Positions 13,909 through 22,651 of a DNA stretch of 41,407 nucleotides are shown here, piece by piece. Each line of letters begins with the position of its first letter. The first letter of the stretch is position 1. The notes below the pieces were generated by a model. It ran no database searches. It was not told the DNA's origin and worked only from the letters and a program-made list of their open reading frames with translations. Source of the DNA: a virus; the IMG/VR virus record IMGVR_UViG_3300031976_001313, positions 1 to 41,407 of that record; one strand, 5' to 3'. A program made the position numbers and the translations under genes.

Positions 13909-14472
13909 ATGAACAACGTCGTGAACATCGCGGAACTGCTCCGCCTACTGCACAACCTGATCCGCCTCGGCACCATCGCCGAGGTGGATCACGCCGCTGC
14001 CCGATTGCGCGTCAAAACCGGCGAACTGCTGACCGATTGGCTGCCGTGGATTGAAGGCCGCGCCGGCACCACGCGGGACTGGGATCCGCCCACGAAGGGC
14101 GAACAAGTGATTATCTTCTCACCCGGCGGTGACCCCGCCGCCGGTGTGGTACTGACCGGGCTTTTCTCCGATGCGCACCCCGCACCGGCAGAGTCCGCCG
14201 CGCTGTGGCGCAGGCTGTTCCCCGATGAAGGCCTCTTCGAGTACGACCACGCCAACAGCGTGCTGCGCATTCGCCTGCCCGGGGCAATCGAAATCAGCGC
14301 CCCGGGCGGCACCACTTGGCAAGGCAACATCCAGCACACCGGCGAGCTCAACCGCGAAGGTGGTTACGCCCAACAAGGCGGTGGGCTAAGCCACAACGGC
14401 AAAAACGTGGGTCACGACCACGCCCATAGCGGAGTACAAGGTGGCCCTTCAAACACCGGGGCACCCGTCTAA
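13909..14472 (+). CDS. V: Baseplate spike protein (P2 gpV)
   Basis: A 187-residue protein; P2 gpV is 211. The N-terminal OB-fold segment, MNNVVNIAELLRLLHNLIRLG with TDWLPWIEGRAGTTRDWDPP and GEQVIIFSPGGD, matches gpV closely. The C-terminal beta-helix is shorter than in P2 but ends in NGKNVGHDHAHSG, the metal-binding HxH tip that punctures the outer membrane. It is the first gene of the V-G late operon. Confidence 0.93.
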   Translation: MNNVVNIAELLRLLHNLIRLGTIAEVDHAAARLRVKTGELLTDWLPWIEGRAGTTRDWDPPTKGEQVIIFSPGGDPAAGVVLTGLFSDAHPAPAESAALWRRLFPDEGLFEYDHANSVLRIRLPGAIEISAPGGTTWQGNIQHTGELNREGGYAQQGGGLSHNGKNVGHDHAHSGVQGGPSNTGAPV

Positions 14473-14822
14473 TGTCCGGCATGAACGCACACACCGGCCG
14501 CGCCATAGATTCGCTGGCCCATATCCAGCAATCGGTGGCGGACATTCTCACCACGCCCATCGGCTCCCGTGTCATGCGTCGGGAGTACGGCTCGCTGCTG
14601 CCGGAACTGATCGACCAGCCCTTGAACGGCCCCACCGCCCTGCGCGCCTACGCCGCAACGGTGGTGGCCTTAATGAAGTGGGAACCGCGCATTCGCGTGC
14701 AGCAAATCACCCGCCAGGTTTCTACCCAACGCCCCGGCCGCTTTGATCTCATCATCTCCGCCCGCCGCGTGGATACCGGTGAAAACGTTAGCCTGGCCGT
14801 GCCGCTAAGGGGGAACCTATGA
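14472..14822 (+). CDS. W: Baseplate wedge protein (P2 gpW, gp25-like)
   Basis: A 116-residue protein; P2 gpW is 115. It carries gp25/lysozyme-like family words: RAIDSLAHIQQSVADILTTP, GSRVMRREYGSLLPELIDQP. It is coupled to V by a TAATG overlap and to J by an ATGA-type overlap. Confidence 0.93.
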   Translation: MSGMNAHTGRAIDSLAHIQQSVADILTTPIGSRVMRREYGSLLPELIDQPLNGPTALRAYAATVVALMKWEPRIRVQQITRQVSTQRPGRFDLIISARRVDTGENVSLAVPLRGNL

Positions 14823-15715
14823 ACAGCCCCATCGACCTCTCCCGGCTCCCCGCGCCCTCGGTAATCGAGCCGCTCGACTATGAAACCATCGTCGCCGAGC
14901 TAACCGCCGACCTCACCGACCGCGCCCCCGAGCTAGCCGAAACCCTCAGTCTCGAAAGCGAACCGCTAACCAAGCTGCTCGAAGTCGCCGCCTATCGTGA
15001 GCTGTTACTCCGCCAACGTATTAACGAAGCCGCCAAAGCGGTCATGCTCGCCTACGCGCAAGATGAAGACCTTGAACACCTAGCAGCACTGTTCGATGTC
15101 GAACGGCTGGAAATAGACCCCGGCGACCCAGACGCTAACCCGCCGGTACCGCCAACGTTTGAAAGTAACGACGCCCTACGCCGCCGTGTGTTGCTCTCGC
15201 TCGATGGCCTCAGCACCGCCGGGCCAGAACTCGCCTACGTCTATCACGCCCTCAGTGCCAGCGGCGATGTCAAAGATGCCGACGCCTTCAGCGAAGCCCC
15301 CGGCGACGTCACCGTGGTGGTGCTCTCCCAAGCAGAAAGCGGCGAAGCGTCCGCCCAGCTGCTAGCGACCGTGAATAACGCCGTCAACGCAGAAGATACC
15401 CGCCCGCTGACCGATCACCCCACCGCCGTCAGCGCGGAGATCATCAGCTACACCATTAGCGCCATACTGCATATTTTCCCCGGGCCAGAAGCCGCCGTGG
15501 TAAGGGAAAACGCCCTGGCCAACGCCACCGCCTACACCCAAGAACAGCACCGCATTGGCGCGCAAGTCTCATTTTCCGGCGTCTACGCCGCGCTCCATCA
15601 ACCCGGCGTGCAGCGCGTCGAACTGCTCAGCCCCACAGCCACCCTCACCACCACCCGCAAGCAAGCGCCCTATTGCACCGCTATCGAGTTAACCAGCGAG
15701 GTGGTGAATGACTAA
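14819..15715 (+). CDS. J: Baseplate assembly protein (P2 gpJ)
   Basis: A 298-residue protein; P2 gpJ is 302. Conserved motifs are IDLSRLPAPSVIEPLDYE, AYRELLLRQRINEAAKAVML and ETFESNDALRRRVLLSLDGLSTAGP by key words RRRVLLSLDGLSTAGP. It forms the peripheral baseplate wedge with W and I. A ribosome site AAGGGGGAACCT precedes the ATG. Confidence 0.93.
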   Translation: MNSPIDLSRLPAPSVIEPLDYETIVAELTADLTDRAPELAETLSLESEPLTKLLEVAAYRELLLRQRINEAAKAVMLAYAQDEDLEHLAALFDVERLEIDPGDPDANPPVPPTFESNDALRRRVLLSLDGLSTAGPELAYVYHALSASGDVKDADAFSEAPGDVTVVVLSQAESGEASAQLLATVNNAVNAEDTRPLTDHPTAVSAEIISYTISAILHIFPGPEAAVVRENALANATAYTQEQHRIGAQVSFSGVYAALHQPGVQRVELLSPTATLTTTRKQAPYCTAIELTSEVVND

Positions 15716-16331
15716 CCACCTGCTACCACCCAACGCCACGCCCCAAGAGCGCGCCGTCAGTGAAACGCTCAGCCGCGCCGACACCCTCAACGTGCCCATT
15801 CGCGCACTATGGCGGCCGCAACAATGCCCCGCCCATTTGCTCCCCTGGCTGGCCTGGGCGCTTTCGGTCGATGAATGGGATGAACAGTGGTCGGAAGCCA
15901 AAAAGCGCGCGGCAGTAGCAGAATCCATCCATATTCACCGCCACAAAGGCACCGTCGGGGCCATGAAGCGCGCCCTCAAACCCTACGGCAACGCCACGCT
16001 CAGCGAATGGTTTCACTACGGCGGCGAGCCCTACTGCTTTCGCGTCGACATCAACATCACCGACCGCCCCGTGGATAACACGCTCTACCGCGATGTAGAG
16101 CGCGCAATTCATCGCGTCAAAAATGCCCGTAGCTGGCTCGACAGCCTGGCCATTGCCCTCACCAGCGAAGCCGCCGCCCCGCGCATCGCCAGTGCTATCC
16201 ACGCCACCGAGCGTTTCACCCTTTACCCCTACCAGCGTGAAACACTCAGCCAAAACACGCCACTGCCCCGCATGGCCCACGCCCTGCACGGCGGCGTGGT
16301 CACCACGCTATACCCGGAGCCTCTCGCATGA
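15708..16331 (+). CDS. I: Tail protein I (P2 gpI)
   Basis: A 207-residue protein; P2 gpI is 176. The family core is LLPPNATPQERAVSETLSR, CPAHLLPWLAWALSVDEWDE and HRHKGTVGAMKRAL. It links the baseplate to the fibre protein H. The C-terminus is about 30 residues longer than in P2 (ATERFTLYPYQRETLSQN onward). It overlaps J by 8 bases and H by 4. Confidence 0.92.
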   Translation: MTNHLLPPNATPQERAVSETLSRADTLNVPIRALWRPQQCPAHLLPWLAWALSVDEWDEQWSEAKKRAAVAESIHIHRHKGTVGAMKRALKPYGNATLSEWFHYGGEPYCFRVDINITDRPVDNTLYRDVERAIHRVKNARSWLDSLAIALTSEAAAPRIASAIHATERFTLYPYQRETLSQNTPLPRMAHALHGGVVTTLYPEPLA

Positions 16332-18187
16332 GCGACCACTACTACACCCTAATGACCCACATCGGCCTGGCCAAACTCGCCCAGGCCGACGTCACCGGCC
16401 AACGGGTCAACATCACCCACATGGCCGTGGGCGATGCAAACGGCACCGCCTACGAACCCAGTGAAAACCTACGCAGTTTAAAAAATGAATGCTGGCGGGC
16501 GCCCATTGCCGGGCGCTACCGCCATGAAGAGAACGAGCATTGGATCGTCACCGAACTGATCGTCCCGGTGGATGTCGGCGGCTTCACCGTCCGCGAGGTC
16601 GGCCTGTTCGATGCCGACGGCGACATGATCGCCGTCGGCAACTACCCGCCCACCGTCAAACCCCAGCTACAGCAAGGCATCGGCAAAGATCTCACCATCC
16701 GCATGATCAACGCCGTTAGCAATGTCGCCACCGTCGAGCTATCCCTCGACCGTTCCAGCGCCCTGGCCACCCGCGAATACGTGCGCAGCATCGCCGGAAA
16801 AACCGCAACGCTGGACGGCCCCCAACAAGTCGCCCCCGGCGAAACCGCCACCTACCACATCACCAACTACTCGGCCTGGGATACCTACACGGTAGAAACC
16901 ACCGTCGGCAGCGTCACGCTAGAACACGATCAACTCACCCTCACGGTGCCCGACGATGCCCCACCGGGTAACGAATCGTTGACGCTCACCCGTAACGGCT
17001 ACAACGCCGACAACACCTACCAGATTCTGGTATCGGCCGAAGCCGTCGCCCGGCCCACGCTCACCGCCCCCAGCAACAACGCCACCGGCCTCAGCCGCCC
17101 GGTCACGCTCGAAAGCACCGCATTCACCACCTACCCCACCAACGCCGACACCCAAGCCGCCGCCGAATGGGAAATCGCGCAGTTCGGCACGGTGGTCTGG
17201 ACTAGCGGCGAAACCAGTACCGATCTCACCACCATTGAGGTGCCCGAAAACGCGCTGGAACGCGGCACCGAATACCACGCCCGCGTGCGGCACCTCGGTG
17301 AAAACCTGGGCGCATCCCCCTGGAGCCCCGCCGTTACGTTCACTACCGCCCAGCAATACCTGCAAGCGCCCGTGTTCATGACGCCCCAAAACGGGGCCAC
17401 CGACCTCTACGAGCAGCCGATTCTCGAACTCACCAGCGCCGTCAGCGTACCCGCAGGCGTGTTCACCCACACCGCCACCCAATGGCAAATCGCCAACGAC
17501 CCCGGTTTTATTAACTTGATATGGGATAGCGGCAACGACTCGGCCAACCTCACCAGCATCGCCGTGCCCGCCGGTTACCTGCAGGAGAGTACCCAGTATT
17601 ACGTCCGCGCCCGCTTTATCGGCACCCCCAGCCACACCTCGGAATGGAGCCAAACGCTTACCGTCACCACCGCCAGCGTGTTTGTGCCCACCATCGGCGA
17701 GCCTTTTGGGGGAGGCTTTTTTGCAGGGCTCATGCTGGATGAAAGCGGCGAAGAGTATGCGCTGATTGTTAGCCCAAAAGCCGAAGGCGACCCAGGCGGC
17801 ACGATGCGCTGGCAAGACGCCATTGACTTTGTGGCCACCGTATCAGCGGGCGGTCACACCGATTGGAAACTGCCCGATATCGATGAAAAAAGAGTCTTAT
17901 ACAAAGTGTTTAAACCCACCAATAGCCAAAACAGTGGAAACCACGGAGCAACAAACCGAACCGATCCCCCGCTACCAAGCAACACCACTAACGACCCTAC
18001 GCAAACCACGTATTCCAGGTTCTGGCTTGGTGCGAGCGAGGCATTTGAAGACAGCCGCTACTGGTCAATGAGTGTCGGTTCAAGCTCCTCAGACAGAATC
18101 AGCATAACGTTTGAAAGTGGGTACGAGTTTCAAAACTCAACAAGCTCCTTATACAGAGTACGAGCCGTCCGCCGAATGTACGTTTAA
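16328..18187 (+). CDS. H: Tail fibre protein H with FN3-like repeats and a DUF1566-like tip
   Basis: A 619-residue protein; P2 gpH is 669. The N-terminal 150 residues are the conserved baseplate-binding part (YYTLMTHIGLAKLAQADV, FTVREVGLFDADGDMIAVG). Then come an Ig-like segment (about 155-235) and two fibronectin-III-like repeats (about 240-335 and 340-450) with repeated words TLTAPSN/FMTPQNGATDL and TEYHARVRHLGE/TQYYVRARFIGT. Residues about 460-617 form a DUF1566/C-type-lectin-like domain (WQDAIDFVATVSAGGHTDWKLPD ... YRVRAVRRM by key words), the probable receptor-binding tip. That mosaic tip differs from coliphage P2. Confidence 0.9.
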   Translation: MSDHYYTLMTHIGLAKLAQADVTGQRVNITHMAVGDANGTAYEPSENLRSLKNECWRAPIAGRYRHEENEHWIVTELIVPVDVGGFTVREVGLFDADGDMIAVGNYPPTVKPQLQQGIGKDLTIRMINAVSNVATVELSLDRSSALATREYVRSIAGKTATLDGPQQVAPGETATYHITNYSAWDTYTVETTVGSVTLEHDQLTLTVPDDAPPGNESLTLTRNGYNADNTYQILVSAEAVARPTLTAPSNNATGLSRPVTLESTAFTTYPTNADTQAAAEWEIAQFGTVVWTSGETSTDLTTIEVPENALERGTEYHARVRHLGENLGASPWSPAVTFTTAQQYLQAPVFMTPQNGATDLYEQPILELTSAVSVPAGVFTHTATQWQIANDPGFINLIWDSGNDSANLTSIAVPAGYLQESTQYYVRARFIGTPSHTSEWSQTLTVTTASVFVPTIGEPFGGGFFAGLMLDESGEEYALIVSPKAEGDPGGTMRWQDAIDFVATVSAGGHTDWKLPDIDEKRVLYKVFKPTNSQNSGNHGATNRTDPPLPSNTTNDPTQTTYSRFWLGASEAFEDSRYWSMSVGSSSSDRISITFESGYEFQNSTSSLYRVRAVRRMYV

Positions 18188-18227
18188 CCCTAACCCTGGC
18201 TATTCAACTCAGCGGAGATAACACACC

Positions 18228-18827
18228 ATGCAGCCTATCGAATACGTCAAAGTCGACTACCGCGACCGCCGCCCCACCACGCAATACCCCGCCCGCCACG
18301 GGCCGGATAACCCCGTGCCCGGCATCAAGCAGCTCTGGTTTGAGCGCGGCGAGCCTACCCGCTTTTACGGTCTCGCACCGGATGATGCCGACCTCACCAC
18401 CCCCGGCATCATTCGCCAATTCACTAATGCCGAATGGGCCGAACTCATCAAGCAGCGCCGCGCCCTGCGCCTCCAAGAGCTAGCCGACCACCGCTGGCAA
18501 ATCGAAACCGGCGGCGTCGAGCTGCCAGACGGCTCGCGCATCCTGACTGACAGGGAAAGCCAAGCACAGCTCACCAGCGCATTTCAGACGCTCACGCAGC
18601 CCTTCGTGGATGAGATCGAATGGAAAGCCGCGGGCGTCTGGGTCACGGTCACAGAGGCTGAGCTTCGCCCCATCGCCCAGGCAGTGGCGCAGCATGTACA
18701 GGCGTGCTTTAAAGCGGAACGGCAGGTCAGTGAGCAGATTGCTGCGGCTGAAGGTGCCGAAGCGCTGTATGGGATAGATATCGCGGGGGCGTTTGAAGAG
18801 GCGTTGGCGGGTATTAAAGAAGCCTAA
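18228..18827 (+). CDS. G: Tail fibre assembly protein (P2 gpG position, DUF4376)
   Basis: A 199-residue protein directly after the fibre gene, in the slot of fibre chaperone gpG. The C-terminal half is a DUF4376 domain (HRWQIETGGVELPDGSRI, LTDRESQAQLTSAFQTL). Family members help trimerise the fibre tip and may remain on it. It is closed by a strong terminator that ends the V-G operon. Confidence 0.85.
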   Translation: MQPIEYVKVDYRDRRPTTQYPARHGPDNPVPGIKQLWFERGEPTRFYGLAPDDADLTTPGIIRQFTNAEWAELIKQRRALRLQELADHRWQIETGGVELPDGSRILTDRESQAQLTSAFQTLTQPFVDEIEWKAAGVWVTVTEAELRPIAQAVAQHVQACFKAERQVSEQIAAAEGAEALYGIDIAGAFEEALAGIKEA

Positions 18828-18835
18828 TAGCAAAA

Positions 18836-18856
18836 AGCCCGCCAAATGGGCGGGCT
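18836..18856. terminator. Bidirectional terminator after G
   Basis: Arms AGCCCGCC / GGCGGGCT around AAATG, with AAAAA to the left. It sits between convergent G (plus) and a lipoprotein gene (minus). Confidence 0.75.
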
Positions 18857-18865
18857 AATCAATAC

Positions 18866-19468
18866 TTAACGCTGTGCGTTAAGCAACGCCTCTATAAACA
18901 GCGGATCGTTAAACAGCTCATCCAGCGTTTCTTCCATCGCCATTTCGATAGGTCTGGCAAGGTTAGACGCCGACTGATACACCACCCCTTTATGTTCAGG
19001 GGCAACGGATATTTCTCTGCTGAACCGAACCTCATCGGCTTCTGACACTACCTCTATTTGAATCGTAGACTTACCTACCGTCTTACCTGTAAAAAAGGTG
19101 TCTATCAGATGTACGTTCGAGTACAGCTCGATAATGTCGCCTTGAATAATGACGGAAGCATCACCGTCTAACCCAAACCCTCTGGCTAACAACTCCTGCT
19201 CGATGGCAGCTTTCACGGCTTCTTCAACAGGCTCCTCACTATGAATCGACGCCATCGGGAAGCCCCAGCCATGTCGTTTATGGCTGATACGGCGCTGATC
19301 TTCGCGCTCATCGGCCACCACTACATTCACCGCCACCTCAGAAGCACCATCCACAGCGGCCACATCGGCTTGCGGTTCATACGTCAGCTTATGCGACTCC
19401 GGTATCGCCGCACAGCCGTGAAGCAGCGCCAATCCCGCAAGTACTCCTAATATTTTCAGCAATTTCAT
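18866..19468 (-). CDS. Outer-membrane-type lipoprotein, YajG-like (cargo)
   Basis: A 200-residue protein. The signal peptide MKLLKILGVLAGLALLHGC ends in a lipobox (LLHGC). The mature region has a YajG-like plan: VNVVVADEREDQRRISHKR, then IHSEEPVEEAVKAAIEQELLARGF and alternating strands. The residue after Cys is Ala, so outer-membrane sorting is likely. Neighbours are structural phage genes, so this is lysogenic-conversion cargo in the G-FI slot where P2 carries fun/Z. Surface roles such as blocking adsorption are possible but unproven. Confidence 0.7.
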   Translation of the reverse strand: MKLLKILGVLAGLALLHGCAAIPESHKLTYEPQADVAAVDGASEVAVNVVVADEREDQRRISHKRHGWGFPMASIHSEEPVEEAVKAAIEQELLARGFGLDGDASVIIQGDIIELYSNVHLIDTFFTGKTVGKSTIQIEVVSEADEVRFSREISVAPEHKGVVYQSASNLARPIEMAMEETLDELFNDPLFIEALLNAQR

Positions 19469-19672
19469 CCAGTTCCCTTACATCCAGTCGGTTGGTTTTA
19501 TGGTCGTTCCGGCTGGAAACTTAAACATTGAAGTATCATTAGTCAATTTATTTTGGGCGTAGGCTGCTGGAGAGTGATCAACGCCACTGACGGCGCAACG
19601 GCACAGCATGGAAGAAAATACTTAGGCGCTTCGGGCTGCCTGGAAAAGTATTGAATAGATGTAAAAACAGAC
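19469..19672. other. Spacer between cargo genes
   Basis: A region of about 200 bases upstream of the lipoprotein gene. It has no credible ORF and should hold the leftward promoter of the lipoprotein gene, but I see no consensus pair worth naming. Confidence 0.3.
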
Positions 19673-19694
19673 AGCCCGCCGAATATGGCGGGCT
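19673..19694 (-). terminator. Terminator of the membrane cargo gene
   Basis: Arms AGCCCGCC / GGCGGGCT around GAATAT. On the minus strand the hairpin is followed by GTCTGTTTTT, suiting termination of the gene at 19708. The arms are identical to those at 18836, so the two terminators bracket the lipoprotein gene. Confidence 0.7.
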
Positions 19695-19707
19695 AATAAT
19701 AAAGTTT

Positions 19708-20418
19708 TCAAGATAGTTTTTTCTTTCTATCTTTACACTCTACCTTCAGTTTATTACATGCATCCTCGCCCTTCGAAATATTTGAAAGAACGTATTTAAA
19801 AATAAGTGGATCTGTCTTATTCAATACAGCCTGATATTGCAATATGTCTACACTTTTATCCAATACCAACTTTTCGGTCATCTTCACCACGTCAAATGCC
19901 ACTTCTCTACCAGCACCTACAGCCTGTGCAAAATTTAAAAGATTATTGCCAATTAATCTCTCAGAGATACTGATCAAGTCATTACGTTCGTCTAAAAAAT
20001 ATATCGGGTAAGCACCAGGGTTTTTAAAGGCCAAAGCCATCAGAAACTGAGCATTCTTCGACTTAAAAGCCTGCCTGCTTAACCCAAAAAATTTAGACAG
20101 CATTTCAACTTGGTGATAAATCTGAATTAACACTGCTGTTTCTTCATCGTATAGCTTTTTTTGTTGATCCAACTCTTCCTTAACCAACTTCTCCTCCTCA
20201 ACTTCTCTGCGCTTTTTTTCCATAAAAAAGGGCAAAAACAAAGCAACAACTACAGCTAATAAAGACACAATAGCTTGAACCCAGTCTGCATTCCACTGCG
20301 AATAATGCCAAACACTTGAGCCAGGAACATAATAGAAGTAGAGAAATGATAAAAAGCTCGAAGCCAAGCCAGTAATAACCATTTTTTTCAAAACAAGTTG
20401 TTGCAACCAATCTTTCAT
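19708..20418 (-). CDS. Two-helix membrane protein with coiled coil, unknown (cargo)
   Basis: A 236-residue protein I do not recognise. Membrane helices lie at about residues 13-31 and 45-67, followed by a charged coiled coil MEKKRREVEEEKLVKEELDQ to about residue 90 and a cytoplasmic helical domain. It is clearly AT-rich against flanking late genes, indicating recent acquisition. It sits in the G-FI gap, where P2 relatives carry exclusion genes such as fun, and has its own terminator. The architecture (membrane anchor plus sensor-like coil) would suit a superinfection-exclusion or abortive-infection protein; that is inference. Confidence 0.6.
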   Translation of the reverse strand: MKDWLQQLVLKKMVITGLASSFLSFLYFYYVPGSSVWHYSQWNADWVQAIVSLLAVVVALFLPFFMEKKRREVEEEKLVKEELDQQKKLYDEETAVLIQIYHQVEMLSKFFGLSRQAFKSKNAQFLMALAFKNPGAYPIYFLDERNDLISISERLIGNNLLNFAQAVGAGREVAFDVVKMTEKLVLDKSVDILQYQAVLNKTDPLIFKYVLSNISKGEDACNKLKVECKDRKKKLS

Positions 20419-20466
20419 CCCAACATTCCCTTAACAGTCACTTTCTCACACCTTACCACACCCCAC

Positions 20467-20491
20467 GGTGTAAACCGCCCCACTTACACCC
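20467..20491 (+). promoter_or_regulatory. Ogr-type late operator upstream of FI
   Basis: Third copy of the late palindrome (GGTGTAAACCGCC then CCACTTACACCC), about 107 bases before the FI start. A GATA element begins 59 bases from the motif start, as in the V operon copy. Confidence 0.75.
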
Positions 20492-20585
20492 AGCACCGCT
20501 ACCACCCCTCCCCAAGCCCCCGCACGATACCTGCGTGAATTCACCCTTTTCGTTACTCGAACAGTGAACCTGCGCAGGAGCCACC

Positions 20586-21770
20586 ATGGCACTCGATCAA
20601 TACCACCACGGCGTGCGCGTTGCTGAAGTTAGCGACGGCGCACGCACTATCCGCACAGTTTCCACCGCCGTTATTGGCGTGGTGTGTACCGCGTCGGATG
20701 CAGACGCCACTACGTTTCCCCTTAACCAGCCCGCCCTGGTCACTAATGTAGATACCGCCATTGGCAAGGCGGGTACTCAAGGCACGCTTAAAGACACCCT
20801 CACCGCTATCAGCCAGCAGGCGAAGCCGATCATCGTCGTGGTGCGGGTAGAGGAAGGCATCGATGCAGACGAAACCACCGCCAATGTGATTGGCACCACG
20901 ACGGAGCTGGGCCAGCGCACTGGCTTGCAAGCGCTGCTGACCGCTAAGCAGAAGCTGGGCGTCACGCCGCGCATTATTGGCGTTCCGTACCTGGATACCC
21001 AACCGGTGGCCACCGCCATGGTCGCGGTGCTTGAGCAGCTGCGTGCCTTTGGCTATGTCTACGCCCACGGCTGCGAAACCATCACTCAGGTCACCGCCTA
21101 CCGCGACCAGTTCGGCGCTCGTGAGCTGATGGTGATCTGGCCCCAGTGGCAGGCGTTTGATACTGACGACGCCGATACCGTGGACATCAGCCCCGTGGCC
21201 ATCGCCCTCGGCCTGCGCGCCAAGCTGGATCAAACCGTGGGCTGGCACAAAACCCTGAGTAACGTGGTGGTCAACGGCGTCACCGGCATCAATAAAGACG
21301 TGTTCTGGGATCTGCAGTCGCCGAATACCGATGCGGGCCTGCTCAACGCCGCCGATGTCACCACCCTGGTCAACCAGAGCGGTTACCGCTTCTGGGGCTC
21401 GCGCACCTGCGCCGGGCCACAAAGCCTGTTCCCGTTCGAGAACTACACCCGCACCGCCCAGATCCTCGCCGACACCGTGGCCGAAGCGCACCTCTGGGCA
21501 GTGGATCTGCCCCTGCACGCCTCATTGGCGCGGGACATCATCGAAGGCCTGAACGCCAAGTTCCGCGAGCTGAAAACCCTGGGGCTGATTGTGGATGGCA
21601 GCGCCTGGCTGAACGAAGAGCTCAACACCCAGACCTCCCTCAAGGCCGGCAAGCTGCGCATCGACTACGACTACACGCCGGTACCGCCGCTGGAGGATCT
21701 CGGCTTCCAGCAGCGCATTACCGACACCTACCTGGCTGACTTCGCCGAGCGCGTCGCGGCCACCGCCTGA
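20586..21770 (+). CDS. FI: Tail sheath protein (P2 gpFI)
   Basis: A 394-residue protein; P2 gpFI is 396. The start MALDQYHHGVRVAEVSDGAR follows AGGAG. Internal motifs are TVSTAVIGVVCTASDADATTFPLNQPALVT by key words TAVIGVV and FPLNQPAL, and YRFWGSRTCAGPQSLFPFEN, which is highly conserved in contractile sheath proteins. It polymerises round the tube and contracts on infection. It opens the FI-D late operon. Confidence 0.95.
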   Translation: MALDQYHHGVRVAEVSDGARTIRTVSTAVIGVVCTASDADATTFPLNQPALVTNVDTAIGKAGTQGTLKDTLTAISQQAKPIIVVVRVEEGIDADETTANVIGTTTELGQRTGLQALLTAKQKLGVTPRIIGVPYLDTQPVATAMVAVLEQLRAFGYVYAHGCETITQVTAYRDQFGARELMVIWPQWQAFDTDDADTVDISPVAIALGLRAKLDQTVGWHKTLSNVVVNGVTGINKDVFWDLQSPNTDAGLLNAADVTTLVNQSGYRFWGSRTCAGPQSLFPFENYTRTAQILADTVAEAHLWAVDLPLHASLARDIIEGLNAKFRELKTLGLIVDGSAWLNEELNTQTSLKAGKLRIDYDYTPVPPLEDLGFQQRITDTYLADFAERVAATA

Positions 21771-21790
21771 ACTGACTAGCGAGAGACTCC

Positions 21791-22303
21791 ATGGCACTCC
21801 CCAAAAAGCTCAAAGACCTCAACCTGTTCAGCAACGGCGAAAGCTGGCAGGGCATCGTCCAGTCGATCACCTTGCCCACCCTCACCCGCAAGATCGAAGA
21901 GTGGCGCGGCGGCGGCATGGACGGCGCCGTGGGTATCGATATGGGCCAGGACGGCCTGCTCACCGTTCAGTGGACGGTCGGCGGGCTGGTCGAAAGCCTG
22001 TTCGACAACTTCGGCACCGCCCGCATCGATGCCGACATGCTGCGCATGACCGGCAGCTACGAGCGTGACGATATCGAAGACGCCTCCGCCGTCGAGGTCG
22101 TCATGCGCGGCCGCCACACCGAGATCGATATGGGCGATGCCCAATCCGGCGAAAACACCGAGCACCAGGTCACCAGCACGCTCAGCTACTACAAGCTCAC
22201 CATCGACGGCGTCGAGAAAATCGAGATCGACCTGGTGAACGGCGTGTTCAAGGTCAACGGCGAAGACCGCCTGGCCGGTCGTCGTCAGCGCCTAGGTATT
22301 TAA
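21791..22303 (+). CDS. FII: Tail tube protein (P2 gpFII)
   Basis: A 170-residue protein; P2 gpFII is 172. The start MALPKKLKDLNLFSNGESW and the words KIEEWRGGGMDG and YYKLTIDGVEKIEIDLVNG are standard for the family. It forms the inner tube inside the sheath. Confidence 0.95.
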   Translation: MALPKKLKDLNLFSNGESWQGIVQSITLPTLTRKIEEWRGGGMDGAVGIDMGQDGLLTVQWTVGGLVESLFDNFGTARIDADMLRMTGSYERDDIEDASAVEVVMRGRHTEIDMGDAQSGENTEHQVTSTLSYYKLTIDGVEKIEIDLVNGVFKVNGEDRLAGRRQRLGI

Positions 22304-22345
22304 CAACCCCCTTTTTTCGAACCCTCACACACCAGGAACACCACC

Positions 22346-22651
22346 ATGACCAAATCCAACACTGCCATCGTGACCGACCCCATCGAGCTAGACGAACCCA
22401 TCAAGCGCGGCGAGCAAACCATCGACACCATCACCCTGCGCAAACCCAAATCCGGCGAGCTGCGCGGCGTCGCCCTGGCCGATGTGCTGCAGATGCAGAC
22501 CGACGCGCTGATCACGCTAATCCCACGCCTCTCCACCCCTTCGCTCACCGCGACCGAAGTCCGCCAGATGGATCCAGCCGACCTGGTTCAGTGCGGCGGT
22601 GAAATCGCCGGTTTTTTGCTCACGAAGCGGGCCAAGGGCGAGAGCGAATAA
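22346..22651 (+). CDS. E: Tail assembly chaperone, short form (P2 gpE)
   Basis: A 101-residue protein; P2 gpE is 91. The family words are KRGEQTIDTITLRKPKSGEL and GVALADVLQMQTDALITLIPR by key word. It is the unshifted product of the E/E' gene; a slippery heptamer lies near its 3' end. It acts as chaperone for the tape measure during tail assembly. Confidence 0.92.
   Translation: MTKSNTAIVTDPIELDEPIKRGEQTIDTITLRKPKSGELRGVALADVLQMQTDALITLIPRLSTPSLTATEVRQMDPADLVQCGGEIAGFLLTKRAKGESE

Noticed and set aside
16919-17815. 298-codon minus-strand ORF over gene H
   Set aside because: Antisense shadow. Gly/Val/Ala-rich composition typical of reverse-strand translation of high-GC genes.
17700-18187. DUF1566/C-lectin-like tip of tail fibre H as target of a diversity-generating retroelement
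   Set aside because: The fold type is a common DGR target, but I see no reverse transcriptase gene, no template repeat and no conserved repeat boundary anywhere in the window.
20553-21518. 321-codon minus-strand ORF over the sheath gene
   Set aside because: Antisense shadow of a gene with clear gpFI identity.
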